DNA of 31,012 nt from the NCBI GenBank assembly GCA_910587205.1, contig CAJULZ010000014.1, positions 1-31,012 on the forward strand, written 5' to 3'. The notes under the pieces are model-generated. The model was not told the origin of the DNA. It saw only the letters and a list, made by a program, of their open reading frames with translations, and did not search any database. The position numbers and the translations under genes were made by a program. Shown here in pieces: positions 6,859-15,065 of the stretch (within the stretch, counting starts at the first letter, position 1; every line of letters begins with the position of its first letter). The stretch is from an uncultured Oscillospiraceae bacterium (GTDB lineage: Bacteria; Bacillota; Clostridia; Oscillospirales; Oscillospiraceae).

Positions 6859-7722
6859 AACGGCGGGGGCGTTTTCCTGGGGGGTACATAGGAACACGTC
6901 CCGGTAGGTCCCCCGCAGGCGGCGGCAGGCGTCTTGGGCGCGGACCTCGTCCTCGAACAGCCCGAATACCGACGGGCCGCTGCCCGACATGGACGCCCCC
7001 AGCGCCCCGCAGTCGATGAGCACCCCTTTGATCTCGTTGAGTTCGGACAGCCGCCTGGGGTCCAGCACATCTTCAAACACATTGTACATCCGCCGGGCCA
7101 CCCCGGCCAGATCGCCCGCGCCCAGGGCGGCCACCACCCCGGGCGTGTCCGGGCGGCGGACGATCTTGCGCACGTTTACCCGGGAGAACAGTTGGGGAGT
7201 GGAGATGGAAAAAGGGGGCTTGCAGATGACAATGAAGCAGGGGGGCAGGGGGGGCAGGGGGGTGAGCCGCTCACCGCGGCCCTGCGCCAAGGCGGTGCCC
7301 CCCAGCACGCAGAAGGGGACGTCGGAGCCCACGGCCTCCCCGATTGCGGCCAGCTGTTCCGGGGACAGCCCCGCGCCGGTGAGCCGGTTCATGGCGATGA
7401 GTACGGCGGCGGCGTCGGCGCTGCCTCCGGCCAGCCCCGCGCACACCGGCACGTGCTTTTGGATGGCTACGTCCACCTCCCCCCCCAGGCCGGTGGCGGC
7501 GCGGAAGGCGGCGGCGGCCATCTGGGCCAGGTTTTTCCCCCCGGTGGGCAGGAAGTGGAGGTCGGACGCCGCCACGCCCTCCGTCCCCTGGGCGGGGGTG
7601 ACGGTGAGCTTGTCCGCCAGGGTGACGGACTGCATCACCATTTGCAGGTCGTGGTAGCCGTCCTCCCGTCTGCGGAGTATGTCCAGGGTGAGGTTGATTT
7701 TCGCGTTGGCCAGCAGTTCCAT
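6853..7722 (-). CDS. ispE: 4-diphosphocytidyl-2-C-methyl-D-erythritol kinase
   Basis: 289 residues, the normal length. It phosphorylates CDP-methylerythritol in the non-mevalonate isoprenoid pathway. The start LLANAKINLTLDILRRREDGYHDL holds the catalytic Lys near residue 8. The GHMP-kinase ATP loop PVCAGLAGGSADAAAVL is near residue 91, and the C-terminal SGSGPSVFGLF loop is typical. The ATG has AAAGGAGG upstream, 16 bp after the S66 peptidase stop. It is often linked with spoIIR in related Clostridia. Its stop codon overlaps the proposed spoIIR promoter. Confidence 0.95.
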   Translation of the reverse strand: MELLANAKINLTLDILRRREDGYHDLQMVMQSVTLADKLTVTPAQGTEGVAASDLHFLPTGGKNLAQMAAAAFRAATGLGGEVDVAIQKHVPVCAGLAGGSADAAAVLIAMNRLTGAGLSPEQLAAIGEAVGSDVPFCVLGGTALAQGRGERLTPLPPLPPCFIVICKPPFSISTPQLFSRVNVRKIVRRPDTPGVVAALGAGDLAGVARRMYNVFEDVLDPRRLSELNEIKGVLIDCGALGASMSGSGPSVFGLFEDEVRAQDACRRLRGTYRDVFLCTPQENAPAVV

Positions 7723-7738
7723 CGGGGGGCCTCCTTTA

Positions 7739-8776
7739 TCACAGGGTGGCGGGCTCCAGCAGGGTCAGGGTGTTCGCGCCGCAGTCGATCTCGTACTCCA
7801 GCCCCAGGGGGAACAGCCCGATGGGGTAGGCGTGGCCCACGTTCACGTTGTACAGGATGGGCAGGTCGGGCCGCCCCGCCTCGAAGCCCACCACCTGCCG
7901 GAACACCTCCTTGTAGGGCTCCAGCTTGTCGGCAAAGGCGGGCTTGCCCACCACGATGCCGTTGACGGCGTGAAGCACCCCCTGGGCCTGGAGGCCCCGA
8001 AGAAGCCAGGTCAGCCAGTCCGGGCCGATGTCGTCCTCGCTGGTTTCCAGCAGGAGCAGCTTGCCCCGCCATTCCTCGGGGGAGGGCCACAGGGACGTGC
8101 CGAACAGCATCTCGAATACATCTATGCAGCCCCCCAACAGGGGGCCGGACGCCTTGCCGTGCCCCTGCAAAATCTCGTAGCCCGGGTTGGGAAACCGGGG
8201 GATGGCCTCATCCATGTGCTCCTCGCCCCACCAGACCTTGTCCGTTTCGTAGCTGCAAAACCCGCTGGCCGGGATGGTCCAGGTGTCCTGGGGATGGAAC
8301 AGGATCTTGTCGATGGCCTCCGCCGTGTACTCGTTGATGGACACATATTCCGCCCAGTTGTTCATGACAGCCCCGCCGTAGTAGGACACCAGCCCCGCCT
8401 TGTACATCATAAAGTGATTGACGGTGGTGTCGGAAAAGCCGGTAAAAATCTTGGGGTTGTCCCGCAGGACGTCAAAGTCGACGTAGGGCAGCAGGCGGAT
8501 GGTGTCGTCCCCGCCGATGGCGCAGAAGACTGCCTTGATCTCCGGGTCGCGAAAGGCGTCCATCAGATCCTGGGCCCGGGCCTCCGGGTGGCGGTACAGG
8601 TAGTCAATGCCCTTCAGGGCGTTGGGCATGGTGGCCACGGTAAGGCCGTAGTCCCGCTCCAACCGCTCCTTTGCCAGATGATATTTGTGGATAAACTGTT
8701 CTTCCCCCAGCATACCCCGGGACAGGGAGACGATGGCGGCTTTATCGCCGGGGCGCAGGCGTTGTGGTTTTAACAT
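7739..8776 (-). CDS. S66 family peptidase (LD-carboxypeptidase / MccF-like)
   Basis: 345 residues. S66 serine peptidases cut the L,D bond of murein tetrapeptides or, in the MccF branch, inactivate peptide-nucleotide antibiotics. The nucleophile motif is TGFSDTT with Ser115. The downstream Glu in LLLLETSED and the His in NVNVGHAYP are placed to complete the triad. There is no signal peptide, so it should act in the cytosol on recycled murein peptides or small modified substrates. The ATG at 8776 is set by GAGGTGAT eight bases upstream; a GTG at 8785 lies inside that site and is rejected. The ribosome site overlaps the aroE stop codon, so the two genes are coupled. Murein recycling versus self-immunity cannot be decided here. 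Confidence 0.85.
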   Translation of the reverse strand: MLKPQRLRPGDKAAIVSLSRGMLGEEQFIHKYHLAKERLERDYGLTVATMPNALKGIDYLYRHPEARAQDLMDAFRDPEIKAVFCAIGGDDTIRLLPYVDFDVLRDNPKIFTGFSDTTVNHFMMYKAGLVSYYGGAVMNNWAEYVSINEYTAEAIDKILFHPQDTWTIPASGFCSYETDKVWWGEEHMDEAIPRFPNPGYEILQGHGKASGPLLGGCIDVFEMLFGTSLWPSPEEWRGKLLLLETSEDDIGPDWLTWLLRGLQAQGVLHAVNGIVVGKPAFADKLEPYKEVFRQVVGFEAGRPDLPILYNVNVGHAYPIGLFPLGLEYEIDCGANTLTLLEPATL

Positions 8777-8786
8777 GGGGATCACC

Positions 8787-9623
8787 TCAATTTTGTTTGA
8801 GTGCGGCGGCAGCGGTCTCCGCCATGGTTTTCCGATCCAGGGGACGGTCCAGGAAGTGCTCCAACGCCAGCACCGCCTGGTTCACCAGCATGGGCAGGCC
8901 GTTGAGGGTGGGAAGCCCTCGGCGACGGGCGTAAGCCAAAAGCTCCGTCTCCGCCGGGTGGTAGATCAGGTCGAACACCCCGGCTCCCTCCGGCAAAGCA
9001 TCCAGGAAGGAGAAGTCCCCGAATTGGCCGCAGCCCTCCATGCCCAGGTTGGTGCAGTTGACCAGCAGTTGGGACTGCTCCGCGCGGCGGCGCAGGGCGT
9101 CCCCGCCGAACCCCTCCGGGGCCAGCCTTCCCCGGGGATCATGGGCGCATAATTCTTCCGCGCGCTCCAGGGTGCGGTTACACACCCATACCCGCTCCGC
9201 CCCTGCCTGGGCCAGCGCCAGGGCCACCGCTTTCGCCGCGCCCCCCGCCCCCAGCAGGGTGACGGTCATGCTGCCCGGATCGATGCCCAGGCTGCCTCTC
9301 AGGGCGGCGACGGCCCCGCCCCCGTCGGTGTTGAAGCCGATCCACCTGCCTTCCCGCAGACAGACGGTGTTCACCGCGCCGATGGATTGGGCCAAGGGAT
9401 CGACGCCGTCCAGCAGGGGGATCAGATCCTCCTTGTGGGGCATGGTGGCGTTGAAGCCGGTGATGCCGTTGTCCCGCGCCCAGGCCAGGTATTGGGACAG
9501 CGTCCCCCGGCGGACGGTGTGGGCGGCGTAGGGGATGTCCAGCCCCAGCGCCGCCAGCATGGCCCCGTGGATCACCGGGGACTTGGAGTGGAGCACCGGG
9601 TCGCCAATGACCTGGAACCTCAT
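8787..9623 (-). CDS. aroE: Shikimate dehydrogenase (NADP+)
   Basis: 278 residues. Reduces 3-dehydroshikimate to shikimate. The substrate domain shows VIGDPVLHSKSPVIH at the N-terminus, catalytic Lys64 in ATMPHKEDL, Asn85 in GAVNT and Asp100 in GFNTD. The nucleotide loop is LLGAGGAAKAV with NRTLERAEEL after it. The C-terminal GLPMLVNQAVLALEHF helix is typical. The ATG overlaps the aroQ stop by four bases (ATGA), so the genes are translationally coupled. Length and motifs are normal. Confidence 0.96.
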   Translation of the reverse strand: MRFQVIGDPVLHSKSPVIHGAMLAALGLDIPYAAHTVRRGTLSQYLAWARDNGITGFNATMPHKEDLIPLLDGVDPLAQSIGAVNTVCLREGRWIGFNTDGGGAVAALRGSLGIDPGSMTVTLLGAGGAAKAVALALAQAGAERVWVCNRTLERAEELCAHDPRGRLAPEGFGGDALRRRAEQSQLLVNCTNLGMEGCGQFGDFSFLDALPEGAGVFDLIYHPAETELLAYARRRGLPTLNGLPMLVNQAVLALEHFLDRPLDRKTMAETAAAALKQN

Positions 9624-10051
9624 TTTCCGCCCTCCAGAAAGTAGTCCATGGCCATGAGGTAGCCGTCAAAGCCGTGGCCGTAGAGCTGGCCCACGCAGGC
9701 CGGGGCGGTGACGGACACCGCCCGGAAGGGCTCCCGCTGGTCGATGTGGCTGATGTGCACCTCATAGGCGGGCACGTCCACCGCCTTCAGCGCGTCCAGG
9801 ATGGCGTAGCTGTAGTGGGTGTAGGCTCCGGGGTTGATGATAATGGCGTCGTACACGCCGTCGGCGGCGTGGATTTCGTCGATGATGGCCCCCTCGTGGT
9901 TGGACTGGAAGCACTCCGCCGTGGAATTGCAGGCGGCGGCATGGTCACAAATCAGCTTGCACAGGGCCTCGTAGCTCTGGCTGCCGTAGATGCCCGGTTC
10001 CCGCCTGCCCAGCAGGTTCAGGTTGGGGCCGTTGATGATGAGAAATTTCAT
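9620..10051 (-). CDS. aroQ: Type II 3-dehydroquinate dehydratase
   Basis: 143 residues, the typical size of the dodecameric type II enzyme, which dehydrates 3-dehydroquinate. Motifs in order: NGPNLNLLG (7-15), catalytic Tyr22, QSNHEGAIID (49-58), Asn73 in INPGAYTHYS, catalytic His99 in EVHIS, and the closing GYLMAMDYF helix. The ATG overlaps the aroK stop by four bases, and the stop overlaps the aroE start by four. Confidence 0.97.
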   Translation of the reverse strand: MKFLIINGPNLNLLGRREPGIYGSQSYEALCKLICDHAAACNSTAECFQSNHEGAIIDEIHAADGVYDAIIINPGAYTHYSYAILDALKAVDVPAYEVHISHIDQREPFRAVSVTAPACVGQLYGHGFDGYLMAMDYFLEGGK

Positions 10052-10554
10052 GGCTTGGTTTCCTCCGTAACGATGGCACTGATGAGGGCGGCGGCAGCCT
10101 GGGGGCTTTTGGCGCGGACGATGTGGTCCGCCCAGCGGCGGTAGATGGGGGAGCGCCCCTCATAGCGGCGGATGAAGTCCTCCCGGCCACTCTGGGCCAG
10201 GGGACGGCCGGACACGTCCAGGGTATCGTAGGTTTCCCCAGGGTCCCGGTCCAGCCAGAACACGAAGCCGGTCCCCTTCAGCGCGGCGATGGCCCCCTCC
10301 TGGGTGGGCAGGCCCCCGCCGCAGGCGACGACCAGCCCATCCCGCCGGGACAGCTCCCGGCACAGCTCCAGCTCCAGGGCGCGGAAAGCCACTTCCCCGT
10401 CCTGGGCGAATAGGTCCGGGATGGCGCGGCCCACGCGCTGCTCGATGAGCGCGTCGGTGTCTGCCAGTTCCAGGCCCAGGCCCCGGGCCAGCAGCCTGCC
10501 CACCGTGGTCTTGCCGCTGCCCATCATGCCGGTTAAGATGATATTTTTGCCCAT
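10048..10554 (-). CDS. aroK: Shikimate kinase
   Basis: 168 residues, normal length. Phosphorylates shikimate with ATP. Walker A is GMMGSGKT at 9-16; substrate-binding Asp34, Arg58 and Gly79-81 (CGGGLP) are present; the lid carries GRPLAQ, and RSPIYRRWAD follows. The ATG at 10554 fits the standard start of the family. It lies 17 bp downstream of the pheA stop. Confidence 0.95.
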   Translation of the reverse strand: MGKNIILTGMMGSGKTTVGRLLARGLGLELADTDALIEQRVGRAIPDLFAQDGEVAFRALELELCRELSRRDGLVVACGGGLPTQEGAIAALKGTGFVFWLDRDPGETYDTLDVSGRPLAQSGREDFIRRYEGRSPIYRRWADHIVRAKSPQAAAALISAIVTEETKP

Positions 10555-10571
10555 GGGACGCGCCCCTCCCC

Positions 10572-11726
10572 TCAATCCAGGTTGGACGGGAACCAGCCCA
10601 GCACCCGGAATTCCCCGGTGGTCTGGGCCAGCTCGTGGAGGGCGTCGGCCACAGCGGGGCTGCCCGGCTGCCCAGTGAACTCCAGGAAGAACATGTACTC
10701 CCAGCTTCGCCCCGGCATAGGCCGGGATTCCAGCTTCACCAGGTTCAGGCCGTGGACGGAGAACACGGTGAGGATCTCGTGGAGCGAGCCCGCCTCGTGG
10801 GGCAGGACAAACAGGGTGCTGATTTTGTCCGCGCCGGGACGCAGCTCCAGCTGGGGGGACACCACCACAAACCGGGTGGTGTTGTGGGTGTTGTGGTTGA
10901 TGCCCCGGGCCAATATGGTCAGTCCGTACAGGTCCGCCGCGCGGGCGGAGCAGATGGCCGCCTTGGTGGGGTCGCCGCTGCAGGCCACCATCCGGGCCGA
11001 CCCGGCGGTGTCCGCCTGGGGCACCTGCTTCCAGTCCGGGTGGGCGTTGAGATACCGCTCGCACTGGAACAAGCCCTGCTCGTGGGAATAGACATGGGTG
11101 ATAGAGTCCAGCGTGGCCCCAGGCAGGGCCATGAGGCAGTGCTCCACCTTCACTGTAGCCTCCCCCACCATGTAGCATTCGTACTGGGTGAGCAGGTCGT
11201 AAATCTGCCGGATAGCCCCGGTAGAGCTGTTCTCAATGGGCAGCACGGCATAGTCCGCCCGCCCCTCCCGCAGGGCCAGGAAGCAGTCCTCAAACTGCTC
11301 CAGCCCGGCGGTATCCGCCCCCGGCCCGAAGAAGTCCAGGGCGGCCTGCTCGCTGTACGCCCCCGGCACCCCCTGATACACCACCCTTGGCGCGGCCACG
11401 GGGGGACGGGAATTGGTCCGGGCGGACTGCCAGCGCAGGACGCCGGGGTTGTCCGGGCCTTTGTCCATCAGATCCCGCTGCTGGCGGCGGGACAGGGCCA
11501 TGATGGTTTGGAACAGGGTGATGGCGGCGGGGCGCAGCGACTCCCCGGCCAGCTCGCCCTTGTTTTGCAGCACCTGCCGCTCCCGCTCCGGGTCCAGCAC
11601 GGGGATGCCCCGCGCCCGCTTGTACTCCCCCACCCGCCGGGTCACGTCCATCCGGCGGCGGAACAGCTCCACCAGCTCCCGGTCGATGACGTCGATCTCT
11701 TGGCGCAGCTCCTGAAGCCCGTCCAT
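10572..11726 (-). CDS. pheA: Bifunctional chorismate mutase / prephenate dehydratase (P-protein)
   Basis: 384 residues with three domains. Chorismate mutase (1-90) keeps the catalytic set by position: Arg8, Arg25, Lys36, Asp45, Arg48, Glu49. Prephenate dehydratase (113-290) has YQGVPGAYSEQA, PIENSSTGAI and the TRF motif at 284-286. The ACT domain (300-384) has GSLHEILTVF and ESRP at 333-336, the phenylalanine feedback site. It converts chorismate to phenylpyruvate and should be inhibited by Phe. The ATG at 11726 shares one base with the stop of the preceding gene (TGATG), so coupling is strong. Fusion of the two activities is usual in proteobacteria and known in some Clostridia. Confidence 0.95.
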   Translation of the reverse strand: MDGLQELRQEIDVIDRELVELFRRRMDVTRRVGEYKRARGIPVLDPERERQVLQNKGELAGESLRPAAITLFQTIMALSRRQQRDLMDKGPDNPGVLRWQSARTNSRPPVAAPRVVYQGVPGAYSEQAALDFFGPGADTAGLEQFEDCFLALREGRADYAVLPIENSSTGAIRQIYDLLTQYECYMVGEATVKVEHCLMALPGATLDSITHVYSHEQGLFQCERYLNAHPDWKQVPQADTAGSARMVACSGDPTKAAICSARAADLYGLTILARGINHNTHNTTRFVVVSPQLELRPGADKISTLFVLPHEAGSLHEILTVFSVHGLNLVKLESRPMPGRSWEYMFFLEFTGQPGSPAVADALHELAQTTGEFRVLGWFPSNLD

Positions 11727-12214
11727 CAGCGGTACGCCTCCTTTAATTCCATATAGTGCTCCGCGCTGGGGCGCAGGCCGTCCAGCTCCTCTTGGGTCAG
11801 GGACCGCGCCACCCGGGCGGGGTTGCCCAGGAGCAGGGAGCCGTCGGGGGCGTCCATCTTCCCGGTGACTACCGCCCCCGCGCCCACGATGCAGTTTTTG
11901 CCCACGCGGGCGTGGTTGAGCAGGATGGACCCCATGCCCACCACCGTATTGTCCCCCACGGTGCAGCCGTGGACGATGGCCCCGTGGCCCACGGTGACGT
12001 ACTCCCCCAGGACGGTGGGGGCGACGTCCGAGTGGAAGACGGCTCCGTCTTGTATGTTGGTGCCCCTCCCCACGATGATGGGCTGGCCGTCCCCCCGGAG
12101 GACGGCGTTGAACCACACCGAGCAGCCGGGGCCGAAGGACACGTCCCCCGCCACCACCGCGCCGGGGAAAATCACGACATTCTCATCGGATTGATGTAAT
12201 GTTTTCAAATCCAT
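11726..12214 (-). CDS. Gamma-carbonic-anhydrase-like left-handed beta-helix protein
   Basis: 162 residues made of hexapeptide repeats (about 20-130) plus a C-terminal helix, the fold of gamma carbonic anhydrases and YrdA/PaaY-like proteins. The three zinc ligands are in place: His61 (VFHSD), His77 and His82 (GHGAIVHG). Arg40 and Asp42 (LRGDG) and Gln55 are also present. Members may hydrate CO2 or have no known activity. It lies between aroC and pheA, overlapping pheA by one base, so it is expressed with the aromatic genes. Why is unknown. The ATG has AGAGGA upstream. Confidence 0.85.
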   Translation of the reverse strand: MDLKTLHQSDENVVIFPGAVVAGDVSFGPGCSVWFNAVLRGDGQPIIVGRGTNIQDGAVFHSDVAPTVLGEYVTVGHGAIVHGCTVGDNTVVGMGSILLNHARVGKNCIVGAGAVVTGKMDAPDGSLLLGNPARVARSLTQEELDGLRPSAEHYMELKEAYR

Positions 12215-12231
12215 GGTTGATTCCTCTTTGT

Positions 12232-13278
12232 TTAGATTCCCAGCAGCTCACAGGAAGCCAGCGCCGCCGCAGCTTCAATAACCGGGACGGCGCGGGGTAC
12301 TACGCAGGGGTCGTGGCGGCCGGTGAGTTCCAGTTCGGCATTCCTGCATCTTGCAAGATCCACAGTGAACTGCCGGCGGGCAATGGAGGGGGTGGGGCGC
12401 ATGGTCACTTCAAAGACCAGGGGCATCCCGTTGGTGATGCCGCCGTTGATTCCCCCCGCGCAGTTCTGCTCCGCTTTGACGGAGCCGTCTTCGTCCACAA
12501 ACAGCGGGTCGTTGGCCTCCGAGCCACGCATGAGGGAGAAGGCTGTCCCCGCCCCGAAGGCCACCGCCTTCACCGCCGGGACGGCGAACAGGTATTGGGA
12601 GAAAATACCCTCCGCGTTCCGGCCGAAATCCGGCGCGCCCAGCCCGGCGGGCAGGCCGAATACCCCGCACTCGATGGAGCCGCCCACGGAATCCTGCTCG
12701 TTTTTCGCCTCTAAAATGGCCTGCTGCATCTCCGCGCCCTTTTCGTCGTTGAGCACAGGGAAGTCCTTGGCGGCGCAGGAACGCAGGGAGTCCCAGTCCT
12801 CCAGGGCGTCGTCGTTGACGCCGTAGACGGAGCTGATGTGCGCGCCCACCCGGATGCCCCGCTGGGCCAGCAGCTGCTTGGCCACGGCCCCCGCGAACAC
12901 CAGCGGCGCGGTGAGCCGCCCGGAAAAGTGCCCGCCCCCCCGGTAGTCCTGGAAGCCGTGGTAGCGCACATGGGCGGCGTAGTCCGCGTGGCCGGGACGG
13001 GCCAGATCCTTGGTGCGGGAATAATCCTGGGAGCGGATGTCCGTATTCTCGATCACCGCGCACAGGGGCGCGCCGGTGGCGCGGCCCTCAAATACGCCGG
13101 ACAGGACGCGGGGCTCGTCCGCCTCCCTCCGCGCTGTGGTCAGGGCGTTTTTGCCGGGGGCGCGGCGGGCGAGGTCGAACCGGATGGCCTCCCAGTCCAG
13201 CTCCAGACCCGCCGGGACGTCCTCCAGCACCACGCCGATGGCAGGGCCGTGAGATTCGCCGAAAATGGAATACCTCAT
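12232..13278 (-). CDS. aroC: Chorismate synthase
   Basis: 348 residues, slightly short for the family (usually 350-390), mainly from a trimmed N-terminus. It eliminates phosphate from EPSP to give chorismate and needs reduced FMN. Motifs: IFGESHGPAIG at the start, RPGHADYA, GGGHFSGRLTA, GGINGGITNGMP and the C-terminal GRHDPCVVPRAVPVIEA. The ATG at 13278 has AAGGAG nine bases upstream; the longer frame from 13329 passes through the terminator T-run and is rejected. A strong hairpin with a T-run ends only about 24 bp upstream, so expression must come from read-through or from a start I cannot see. Confidence 0.95.
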   Translation of the reverse strand: MRYSIFGESHGPAIGVVLEDVPAGLELDWEAIRFDLARRAPGKNALTTARREADEPRVLSGVFEGRATGAPLCAVIENTDIRSQDYSRTKDLARPGHADYAAHVRYHGFQDYRGGGHFSGRLTAPLVFAGAVAKQLLAQRGIRVGAHISSVYGVNDDALEDWDSLRSCAAKDFPVLNDEKGAEMQQAILEAKNEQDSVGGSIECGVFGLPAGLGAPDFGRNAEGIFSQYLFAVPAVKAVAFGAGTAFSLMRGSEANDPLFVDEDGSVKAEQNCAGGINGGITNGMPLVFEVTMRPTPSIARRQFTVDLARCRNAELELTGRHDPCVVPRAVPVIEAAAALASCELLGI

Positions 13279-13301
13279 GAGAAACCACTCCTTGTGAAAG
13301 T

Positions 13302-13346
13302 GAAAAAAGAAACTCCGGCCTGTTCCCAACGTGGGGCGGCAGGCCG
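13302..13346 (-). terminator. Terminator-like hairpin immediately before aroC
   Basis: Stem CGGCCTG (13346..13340 in transcript direction) with CAGGCCG (13322..13316), an inner CCC/GGG pairing, then GAGTTTCTTTTTT. It lies downstream of the hydrolase gene and 24 bp before aroC. It may end the hydrolase transcript or act as an attenuator for the second half of the aromatic operon. Confidence 0.6.
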
Positions 13347-13385
13347 CATTTTATGATACGAAACCTGTCCCCTTTGGGGGTATGC

Positions 13386-13425
13386 GGGATTTGACCTCAC
13401 AGACTTCGCAGTGAGCTGAAATCCC
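13386..13425. other. Inverted repeat abutting the hydrolase 3' end
   Basis: GGGATTT (13386-13392) pairs with AAATCCC (13419-13425), and inside it CTCAC (13396-13400) pairs with GTGAG (13411-13415). No T-run follows on either strand. It directly abuts the stop codon of the AT-rich hydrolase gene and could be a boundary scar or a transcript-end structure. Confidence 0.4.
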
Positions 13426-14334
13426 TTATTCGTCATCAAGGAAGCTCCAAATAGTGTTCGTATATTTTTTTGCTTCCTCAATTCTCGGAAAGTGCGCGCT
13501 GTTTTCAAAAACCGCCTGGGTTACATGCTGCGCATGGCTCATGATATACTCTATTTGATTCTTGGTGCACGCAGGATCATATTTTCCGTTGATCAGCAGC
13601 ATCGGAGCGGCGATGCCTGGGAGCATCGGCAGAAAATTGTCGGTCATCATCACCCTGTTCACCGGCTGTTCTTCCAGCAATTTCGTCAAATGCCGCTCGC
13701 CCTTTGACCACATTTCGTCTGTAATATCAGAGCCGTCCATACTCGCTTGATAGTCTTCAAAAGAAATACCATGCAGATAAAACCGCAGTTCCATATCGGT
13801 GACATAGCTAAGCAGGGTTGACAAATCCCATACCACTTCCGCCTTATTTTGGTAGTCCGCAGATTTAATTTTTTCACACAACGCGCTCGCCTGCTTGTTG
13901 TTCAGGCTGTTGATGTGCCCGCTCAAATATTCGGCTGTTGACTTTGCAGAATCCTCAAAACACAGCGAAGGACATTCCAGGATGATCTTGTGAATGGAAT
14001 CTGGATAGGTGTGCGCGTACAAAACCGCAAGCATGCCGCCGTAAGAATGGCCAAGGATACTCCATTTTTCGATTCCCAAAAGTTTGCGCAGTTCCTCAAC
14101 CAGTTCGATCTGATATTCCATATTGTAGCATTCGTTCTCGGCAATCGCTTCGGAGCGCAGCACGCCTAACTGGTCAAATATGACGACCCTCATGTTCTCG
14201 CTTAATGCCTTTGCCTGGTTTACGAAATCCAGACAGCTTGCTCCCGGCCCCCCATGAAGATATAACAGCGTGCCGCTATGCTCCGCGCCGTATATTTCAT
14301 ACCAAATCTGTTTGCCCAAAATCTTCATAAGCAT
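13426..14334 (-). CDS. Alpha/beta hydrolase, proline iminopeptidase-like (S33)
   Basis: 302 residues. The oxyanion-hole motif is LHGGPGASC, the nucleophile elbow GHSYGGM, the acid likely the Asp in GKYDPACT, and the base the His in NSAHFPRIEE. This matches the S33 prolyl aminopeptidase and related hydrolases. The usual DQRGSGRS motif reads DQLGVLRSE, so substrate preference may differ. No signal peptide, so cytosolic. The ATG at 14334 has AGGGGAG nine bases upstream; 14382 is less likely. GC is clearly lower than in the aro genes on either side, and it is followed by an inverted repeat and a terminator-like hairpin, which suggests insertion into the aromatic cluster. Confidence 0.82.
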   Translation of the reverse strand: MLMKILGKQIWYEIYGAEHSGTLLYLHGGPGASCLDFVNQAKALSENMRVVIFDQLGVLRSEAIAENECYNMEYQIELVEELRKLLGIEKWSILGHSYGGMLAVLYAHTYPDSIHKIILECPSLCFEDSAKSTAEYLSGHINSLNNKQASALCEKIKSADYQNKAEVVWDLSTLLSYVTDMELRFYLHGISFEDYQASMDGSDITDEMWSKGERHLTKLLEEQPVNRVMMTDNFLPMLPGIAAPMLLINGKYDPACTKNQIEYIMSHAQHVTQAVFENSAHFPRIEEAKKYTNTIWSFLDDE

Positions 14335-14508
14335 ATGAATGTTCTCCCCTTTTGTTGGATGGTATGGAAAGAAGAACTGCATCCCCGCGCAGATCAGCCA
14401 AGCGGAAGACTTGCGTGCCGTTTGCGCAGCCGCCCGGGCCCCGGAAACCGCTGCATCACAAGGGGGTCGGGCGGTCGAGGCCCTTCGCTTTCGAGAAAAG
14501 AAGGGGCC

Positions 14509-15042
14509 TTACCGTACCGTGATCCAGTACCGCTCCAGGTCGATGCCCTCGCCGGGCTCATGGACGGTGTTCTCGTACACGCCGCCGCAGGCCAGGATGG
14601 TCCGGCGGCTTCCTTCGTTGCCCGTCTTGCAGGTGATGAGTACCCGCTCCAGCCCCAGCGTTTCCCGGCACCAGATCAGCGCCAGCCGGAGCTGCTCCTT
14701 GCCGTATCCCTTCCGCCGCTCACTGGGCCGGACGGAGTAGCCGATGTGGCCCGCGTACTTCTCCAGGTACTCATTGAAGCAGTGCCGCACCTGGAGCATG
14801 CCCACCAGCTGGCCGTCCGATTCCCGGAGGGCCAGGAACTGGGTGGTCTGCACCTTCCCCTCCGGGACGGTGGCGGGGTCGGTGTAGGCCCGCACGTCCG
14901 CCAGCCACTGCTCGGGACTCTCCGCCCGCCGCAGGGGCCCGCAGCCGTCCATGGAACTGTCCGCTTCATAACACTCCTGCCGGTAGGTCCAGACTTGGTC
15001 TAAATAGTCCTCCGTGGGAACCACTAATTTGATTTTGTCCAT
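14509..15042 (-). CDS. GNAT family N-acetyltransferase
   Basis: 177 residues. The acetyl-CoA motif is YSVRPSERRKGYGKEQL (RRKGYG matching the Q/RxxGxG/A consensus), preceded by strands with FLALRESDGQLVGMLQVRH and followed by ERVLITCKTGNEGSRR. The C-terminal part (GIDLERYWI) resembles the common uncharacterised small GNATs of Firmicutes. The substrate is unknown. The ATG at 15042 has GAGGAG eight bases upstream. It lies downstream of aroA across a 77-bp palindromic element. GC matches the chromosome. Confidence 0.85.
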   Translation of the reverse strand: MDKIKLVVPTEDYLDQVWTYRQECYEADSSMDGCGPLRRAESPEQWLADVRAYTDPATVPEGKVQTTQFLALRESDGQLVGMLQVRHCFNEYLEKYAGHIGYSVRPSERRKGYGKEQLRLALIWCRETLGLERVLITCKTGNEGSRRTILACGGVYENTVHEPGEGIDLERYWITVR

Positions 15043-15065
15043 TTTCGCTTCTCCTCGTCCGTTTG

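Noticed and set aside
10048..11178. A long frame that looks like an aroK fusion
   Set aside because: The part upstream of 10554 is pheA in another frame; a normal shikimate kinase start exists at 10554.
13350..13425. A tRNA 3'-end-like stretch (GGTCAAATCCCGC) that might be an integration site
   Set aside because: The T-stem does not pair and no acceptor stem or anticodon arm can be drawn; the inverted-repeat reading is simpler.
14335..14508. Hairpin GGCCCTTC/GAAGGGGCC after the GNAT gene as a terminator
   Set aside because: Imperfect stem without a T-run; no clear promoter for the hydrolase was found in this gap either.
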